Shown here piece after piece: positions 56,868 to 64,000 of a stretch of 64,000 bases of DNA. The stretch is from Juglans regia (taxonomy: Eukaryota > Streptophyta > Magnoliopsida > Fagales > Juglandaceae), in the NCBI RefSeq assembly GCF_001411555.2, contig NC_049909.1, forward strand, positions 12,141,686-12,205,685, in the 5' to 3' direction. Position 1 is the first letter of the stretch. Each line of letters opens with the position of its first letter. The translations under genes and the position numbers were made by a program. Below the pieces are notes generated by a model that saw only the letters and a program-made list of their open reading frames with translations, ran no database searches and was not told the origin of the DNA.

Positions 56868-59520
56868 ATTTTGATTGAATAGAGTATCACGTGTTTTCAT
56901 TCCTAATCTACGTGATAATTATATTAGAAGCTTACATTTTGATCCGAAAATATTAGCTATTGGATAGGGGTACTACCCGCCTTATATGAGCTGGCCGGAG
57001 CAACCCCTGTCGGGGCGAGGCCAGGTCACCATTTTTGGCATTGCACCCCGTCCCGCTCGGATCCGTCAAACCAGCAAGCAGAATTTTGACATCTGGCCAT
57101 AAATTGCTTGAGACAAATCTCTGCAATTACCAAACATCTGAACCAAAAATCTCTATGAAAGGCCATCTGATTGTAGCTAACAAAGAAACCCAACAAATCT
57201 CCAAGCCAATAATAAAACACAAATCAGATCTCCAACTACAGAGAAGCCCAAACAAGCAATCCCAAACAGAAAACAACGAAGAAGACGTAGAAGCACAGTC
57301 ACAAACGTAAAAGAATGAATAAGAGAAGAAGTTTTTTGTGTTGGGGGTCCTGATGAACTCACGATTTGTGGTTATAAGGGAAAATAAATAAATAAAGAAA
57401 TGTTGTTGGGGTTTTGATGGGTAAAATACTCGTTCTACATGTAAAAATGTTCAAGACCCGCCCGTTTGAAGGGAAATTTTAAAGAAATTCGCCTGCCTAG
57501 GTCCCCCGAGTTAACGGGCGTCGGGCATATTCAACTGGTTACCTTGTAGGACGAGCGGAAATGCAAGCGGGCCCATCGGATACTAATTTTGTTAATTTTT
57601 CTTTTATCTTTAGAATCATAACATCTCACCATACTTTCGATCCGACATCAACAGTAATCCATTCTATCGATATTGACCCGACAATAACCAGATGATTCTA
57701 CTTACCTATCAATATTTAATAACTTAAAATCAATTCTATAATTACTTGTTTCTTGAGGGAATTAGATAATTTTATGAGTAATAATACGTTTACATGCAAC
57801 TACTTTACAACTCTCTTAAAAAAAAAAAAGGTGATGCACGCCTAAAATCTACATAAAAGGTTCACAATTTTTCAAGGGACTTCTAGCATTACTCTACGAA
57901 GTCTTGAGCTAATAATGGTTAGGTGCAGTGTGCTAAAAGCATGAGTGGTTCTAACGGCTGCCAAGTCAAAACTAGGTGGACTGACATATTTCTTGTTTGT
58001 TTCCCTTGATAAAAAGGTAATACTACACATCATCTTTCCTTATTTACTGCTGCTCTCACACATTTCTCGTGTTTTTCCTATGCCTATTTATCATATCCCT
58101 AATGCAAACACGAAAAACTTTTAAGAAAAAAAAAAAAATTATTCTCATCAGTCACTATTCACTACCTCACACTCCACGTCTTATAAAAAACACTCTCATA
58201 CCCTTATATGAAAAATACCTACATACTATGAAAAATATATAGGTGTAAGGTATGAGTGAATAGTAACTGATGCATAATAAATCCAATAAACACAAAAAGG
58301 AAAAACTTGCATGATTTTTTGCAGGCATGTCTATCTTTCATTCGATCAATAACATCGTCTAGTACTATATGTATTGCAATAGAAGACTCATCAGAGAAAA
58401 AGGCAAAGAAATATTAAAAACAAGGAATAAAATAATTTATAGTTTTTTCTTGGTCCCTACGTAAAGATATTATCATTAATGTCAAAGAAATTATAAGGTC
58501 TTAATTATTAAATATATGTTATTGTCATGTAGAATTGCTTACGTAATATAAGGTTGAATATTAATCAGTACAGAGAAATAATTAAGCTTATGGAATTTTA
58601 AAAAAACACGCAGTTAACGTTGCTTGCTTCCAGAAACAGAAGCAAATGTCTCAAGTTTTCTTACGTATGTTATAAGCTGTACTTAAGTTCTGATAGATTC
58701 AACAAGTTTTATTTGGATTTGAAATGTACTCATGATTTTATAATATTATTAATTTTAGTGTATTTGAAATTTGATATTTTGAGAATTAAGTTTAAATTAA
58801 TCTGGTCTAGATTTGGATAAATTAATTAAAATCTAGATTTTATTATAAGATCATCCAAATATGGGATTTGGAGTTAAAGGAACAAAATCCAAATCTTTAC
58901 TCTCCAAATCCAACCACCCAAAAGTACAAAAAAAAATTCCTAATTAGAACAACTTCACAAATAATAATTTAAAAAGAAAAAACACATCATTCCATAGAAA
59001 TTTTATCCAAACACGATATATAGAGCATGAAAGACGCCACGACCTAGGAATTAGCAATGTACAAGATTTTTTTATATTATATACTAAATTATTAATCTAA
59101 TTTTTTTTATAAAACATACTGTATTAATTAATAACGGACATTGTAACTTTGACCTAAAACATACATAACAAGCCAACTACAACATTAATGGCTCCCCAGT
59201 ACACAACTGTGACTGATATGGTCTAGTCCATGCTGCAAACCTCTATAGACCCCCATCTGAGAGATAACACAACTTTGTCCAAGACAGAATTTACAAACCA
59301 CATAGTCTGTCTAAGACTGAGTAGAGGATACACTCTATGGGTAAAAGTCCAAAAGACACACTCTATGGATAGAAGTCTAAGAGACTGTGTTTTTATTTTT
59401 ATTTTTCTAAAACAAAATACATAACAGAAATTATAGATACATGAGAAAAATTAAATTACATCTTGGAAAGATATAGAACAACATTTTCAACCTTGGAGGA
59501 AAAAAACAAATAAAGTGATT
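56868..59520. other. Intergenic DNA with small repeats
   Basis: No gene is supported. GC-richer blocks near 56965-57065 and 57440-57590 (GGGCGAGGCCAGGTCACC; GACCCGCCCGTTTGAAGG) look like ends of an unidentified repeat. A hairpin MITE is at 58139-58279. The remainder is AT-rich. Confidence 0.5.
58139..58279. repeat. Hairpin MITE (ACTATTCAC family), copy 2
   Basis: The left arm TTATTCTCATCAGTCACTAT pairs with the right arm ATAGTAACTGATGCATAATAA, and CCTTATATGAAAAATACC lies in the middle. The whole unit could fold as one hairpin of about 140 bp. Confidence 0.65.
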
Positions 59521-60436
59521 GTGATAGCGCGTGAAAGCCACGCGCCACCTGGAAATATGGCGGTCAGTCAAGTTTGAAGTAACCAGTGACTCTGGACAAA
59601 GAAAAACAGCTTGTGGTGGCAGAAGAACACCCTTAGTAGTGGCATGTGGAATTCACGCACCCACTTTGGAACGTTGTTCGGCGAAATTCTTCAACCGTCT
59701 AAAGGATCGGTGCCTTGGAAAACCTATGGTAGGGCACATGGTGATCGCCAGGCATAGGAGAGCAGCAGATCGGCCTTCCTGATGGGAACCAAGGTGGGTC
59801 TAGTCTTAAAGATATATTGCAAGTTCCAGATGGGCCAAATACAAGTTCAAGGGCTTAAATTATGAAGATTCAGTTTTGATTCATTTGATAAACTATGGAA
59901 AGGGCAACAACATGACTTAAAGGTTTTGGGCACTTGAAAGCTTTCAACTTATTTAATTCATTTAAAAGACTTATTTTATTAGTTTAAAATAATTGGGTTT
60001 ATTATGGGAAGCACTTAAAAGGGACTTATGCAAGGGCATGTTGGGAAAGTTATTATTTTATTGAACTAGGGTTAGGGTTACTGTAGCGACGTACTGTAGC
60101 TGCGACACTGTTCACTCAGGATTATTTTTGGAAGATGGGGCATTATTTTGGCTAGGGTTTTAATTAGATTTTGGTTTAAATACTCTTTATAACCTCATTT
60201 TAATCAGTTTATGAAATTTGATGAATTTATTCATTGTAAATTGAGTTTATCTCCTCTTATTCTTAATTGAACTTTTGAACTTATCAAAGGTAAATCACAA
60301 CCTTTGTGGCGTTCTTCCTTTGTAATATGGGTTCTTGAGACGGGTTCTTGAAAAAACAACCAAAAAGAGAAAATGAAATAAGAAAACTAGAGAGGAGATG
60401 GAGGAGGGATGAAAAACGAGTCTCTCTTTCTAAAAC
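59521..60436. mobile_element. LTR-like fragment
   Basis: A stretch with GTTACTGTAGCGACGTACTG and TTGAACTTATCAAAGGTAAA resembles the 3' part of some plant Ty3-type LTRs. The 83-aa frame at 59531-59782 has no recognised domain. No partner LTR or primer site was found, so the call is weak. Confidence 0.3.
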
Positions 60437-60459
60437 AAGGGTCGGCTATGCAATCAAAT

Positions 60460-60938
60460 TATTAATCTATTTATATTATTGTATAAGTACATTATTTTCT
60501 AATAATTAACATGTACTAATATAATATTGAATTTAAATATAATCTATTGAAGATTAAAATTTATATTATATTAATGTTTATGTTTAAGACTAAAATTTAT
60601 ATGTTACATCAAATGTTATATTATAAATTATAAAATTAATTTTATATAAAAATACTAGGCTTAAATAATAAAATTAAAATTTCATACTACATTAATAAGC
60701 AATTTAGCATATAATATATAGAGTATAAAATAAAAAGTTATATATAAGATAAAAAGTTATAAATATATATATCAGTCCGGTTCGGTTTAAATCAATTATC
60801 AAAATATGAAAACCGGTACCACACTGATTTAATACCGGTTTTAAGTCTTAATAAACGGTACCACACCGGACTGCTTAGAAATCGGACCGAATCTACCGAT
60901 CTGGTACAATCGGTTTTTTAATTTTTTTTCACACCTAA
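60460..60938. mobile_element. hAT-like CGGTTC-rich element, second copy
   Basis: It is related to 22307-22770 in reverse orientation: an AT-rich interior, then CAGTCCGGTTCGGTTT, AAAACCGGTACCACAC, AATCGGACCGAATC and an end TTTTCACACCTA. The left end is not clear and no target duplication was found. Confidence 0.55.
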
Positions 60939-63900
60939 TGGAACCCAACGAAAAGAAAAGAGAAAACCCAACGCTGTAGGAGAATTACAGACAAAAGAAA
61001 AACTGGAGATCTATCTCCAATTTTGCAGTTATACTTACGTTTTGAAACTGCTATAATTTTTATTTATCTTTAATTTCTTTTAAATATTGTGTTAATATTT
61101 ATTTACGTAAAGTTTTTAGAAATTAATTTTATGAATATGTCTAGTTAAATTTTCATTTAAGGTTGAGGATGAAACCTCATTAAAGATTAGTAATATTATT
61201 TATGAAATTGATTTTTTTTTTCAATTATTTTTACGTTCAATGATCTTTTGTTCTAGTTTTATATCAATTGAGAGACAAAATTCTTGATATGAGTTTAATC
61301 ATGTTTTTCAATTGATCTAGAATAATTTTAATCAGTTGAGAGCCTGATTCATAATTTTGTTAAAAATAAAATCTTATATCTTTTGTGTTTAGTTTTAACA
61401 GATACAAGTGATAATTTGATTTTATATCTTTGAGAGAAGAAGAACTTACTTTAGATATTTTCTAAAAATAAAAGAGGTTTCAACGATGATATTTTCCATG
61501 ATAACAAGATTGATTTCTAGATTATCATGTAGATGCACGGGAAGAATCAATTATCATAAATATATTCCTATGAATTAATGAGGTGGATTCCACAACCTTA
61601 GTTTATTCGTTGTTTAGATTAATTTGCATCTTTAGAATTTATTTTAGTGCTTTCTATTGTGATTAGTTTATGAAATTAATTATTTCTTATTTTGATTAAT
61701 TGATCGTTTAATTCTTAATTTCTTATTTTATCTTACAACTCATCTTTCCGAACTAGATTAGAAATTATTTGGTTTATATTTGATTGGTTTCCTACGTTTT
61801 AACAAATCACTGTGGATTTGACCTCATTCTTGCTAAACTATACTTCGATACGGTTCAAGCACTTACAAGGGCAATTAAAATTAAGTTGAGTATTATATCG
61901 GTAGGTTAAAAGGAGAATTTACGAATAGACGTCCAAGTTGCACGACCATCCACACTAACATCCAGCATAGGATTAACTTGGTTATATGAGACCAAACAAC
62001 AGGCATTATGTCGTAAACAAGTCTCCAACGTTCGCGACCAGCTGATATGCCACTTATGCGTTCAACAAATTTGGCAAGATTGCGTGCAACTATCTGGTGT
62101 GCTGTCGCAGATAACTAAAAATAAAACCTATACTCCTAAAAATACATGTAGTACTGCAAGTAGAAAATATTTAGCCTAGTTTTATGCTACGTGAATAAGG
62201 ATTTTGGGGGGGGGGGGGTGGTTTGAGTATGTCAAAAACAATTTTAAGAAGAACAACTAAGAAACAATTCAAATTAAAGTATCGAAATCAATCAAAAGAA
62301 TAAACATTGGTCTAAGTCAACATCCACCATCGGAATTTTACAACTGATCATCGATGCAAATATATATTAATTCATACTTTGAATATTCACCGTTGGAATT
62401 ATTTTCCTATCTGTCTTTAGTCGTAGTTAATTAGAAAACAAGTGATATAATTAACCTTAACCACTAAACAATCCAAGACAAGCGCTAAAGGTTTAATCTA
62501 GTAGCAACCTTAAGAATTAGAGAGATCAATAAAGCTAAACAACACAAGCACAAGAAGTTGCATTTAATTTCGTTGAGCGTTCTTCCTAAACTCTAATAAT
62601 TTCTGATGCAGCAAATCATCAAAGCTTAGTTGCTTCACAAATTAGAGGAATCAAACAATTACGGATTTGATGTCTAATCTAGCAATAGATTGCAACGAAT
62701 AATAAACTAGTAGGCCTCCTAGTAATTAAATGAGACAATCATGAAAATAGGCATAGAAAAACATTCGATACTCAAAGCATAAATCGAATATTAAAAACAA
62801 ATCAGATCTCACAGTTTTATTGATTCTGAGATTTCCGTTTCCTTCAACCAATTATGAAAGTTTAGTCACACAAAACCATCATGAAAACTGGAAGGTGGAG
62901 TTAGAGAAGAGGGGAGAGAGATGCCCTAGTATGATGATTTTTCCCCCTCTTTTACACGCCCATGCTCCTTATTAGAATCCTACCAAATCTCCTAAAATAT
63001 TCTAAACATTATCCTCAAATAATCATATCCAAATCTGACTTAATTAAGGGAAATATTAAAAATAAAATAGAATCCTAATATAACTAGAAAAGTGGTGTTT
63101 TTCAGCTGTAACTTTTGTGCACCAGATCTCCAAAACATCTGCAATTAAATCGTATATTTGAATTACACGATAAGGCTGAACGTTCTGAAACATCAGCAGT
63201 GCAGGTGTGTCAACTTTAATTCCGATTTCGACCTTTATACAGCCAGTATCTTTCAAAACTCAAAACATGAAAGTTGCATATCTTTGTCTTGGTATTCCAT
63301 AACAACTTGAATCATCTCAATCGGAGCTCGTATGAGAGAGTTATATCTAGATTATGAAGCAGTATCGAAACTGTCCGGAACCACCCAATTAACTTCGTTT
63401 TGCATTAAAAGACTCTGTTTGCTTCCTAAATAAAAATATAAGAATAATGAGTATTTTTAAGCACCAAATAAGTTTAAAATACTAAATATTAAGGGAGAAA
63501 ATTATGACACTTTGCATTCTCATCAAATTCCCCCACACTTAACTTTTGCTCGTCCTCGAGCAAAATTCAAATTCACTTTCCCAAAAACACCAAGGTTGCT
63601 ACGTCATCAATAAAGAACAACTAAGCTCTTCAAAACTCATAACATATCATGAACATTCTTAATCAACTTACAATTACTTAGTAAGCATTTTCACTCGAAG
63701 ATGAAATAAACTGAATACGTAGACCCTCACGAAAATAAGCACTCGACTCTCATGTATTTGAAGGGTATATGTTTCGCTCAATCCCATTCCAATGGAAATG
63801 ATCTACCATAGACTTGCATATTTTCTCATTCTCCACCACTGAGATCACATGCATAACACGAATCATAAAGAATTTTCAAGGGTTGTAATTGGGTTTAGGA

Positions 63901-64000
63901 TCAAGGTGGGAAATATTTGGGAGTGTAGCTCAAAAGCTATCGAAACTAGTGGAACAAAAATGAATCAACTCAAGCTCGAATATATAAGACATGCAAAACC
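60939..64000. other. Intergenic DNA, probably retrotransposon-derived
   Basis: No coding sequence is recognised. TCACTGTGGATTTGACC (61809) and ATTCCCCCACACTTAACTTTTGCTCG (63527) resemble untranslated segments of plant Ty3-type elements. A run of 13 G lies at 62206-62218. I could not define element ends. Confidence 0.35.

Noticed and set aside
59531..59782. 83-codon frame of balanced composition
   Set aside because: It lies in LTR-like DNA and I recognise no domain; there is no supporting splice or promoter signal.
1..64000. tRNA, rRNA or organelle-derived insertions
   Set aside because: I looked for clear tRNA box A/B pairs and recognisable organelle or rRNA segments and saw none. A covariance-model search would be needed to exclude them.

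Overview
This window looks like nuclear DNA of a woody dicot. It is AT-rich, its genes carry many short exons with GT/AG introns, and long stretches between genes are filled with plant transposons. A Fagales genome (walnut, hickory or a relative) is my best guess, from the abundant Tourist-like elements with GCGTTTGGA ends. That guess is from memory and is not proven by the sequence.

Four host genes are well supported. On the plus strand are a beta-carbonic anhydrase (8 coding exons, 9671-12421, 259 aa) and the peroxisomal import docking protein PEX14 (12 exons, 28275-33344, 530 aa). On the minus strand are an intronless DUF1645 gene (44554-45462, 302 aa) and a short SRO gene with an inactive PARP-like domain plus an RST domain (4 coding exons, 53773-55257, up to 373 aa). 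I built the exon joins by hand; every join keeps frame across GT/AG borders.

Region by region: 1-8 kb is a decayed CACTA element (1133-7979) with TNP1-like and TNP2-like remnants on the minus strand and a 'putative plant transposon protein' gene on the plus strand. 9-12.4 kb is the carbonic anhydrase gene with MITEs in its introns. 13-14.3 kb holds LTR-like DNA with a 60-bp tandem repeat. 16.7-20.9 kb is a decayed PIF/Harbinger element with convergent ORF1 and transposase. 21.1-27.2 kb is a minus-strand L1-type LINE with a nested hAT-type element. 27.5-33.4 kb is a Tourist MITE and PEX14, which has a complete 450-bp TRIM retrotransposon in an intron. 34.8-36.3 kb is a Harbinger element inserted in a hAT-like element. 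37.1-41.2 kb is a pair of diverged LTR-like repeats around a non-coding interior. 43.5-44.3 kb is a long inverted repeat just downstream of the DUF1645 gene. 45.6-53.7 kb is MITE-rich intergenic DNA ending in three 169-bp tandem copies. 55.8-64 kb is intergenic DNA with a solo TRIM LTR, hAT-like and LTR-like fragments.

The host genes do not form a pathway. The most interesting signals are in the mobile DNA: nonsense mutations in the CACTA element that all fit C-to-T decay, a dense array of TTCGAAC palindromes, heat-shock-element-like dyads next to the TATA box of the Harbinger transposase, and two tiny retroposition scars with long target duplications and the same insert end.
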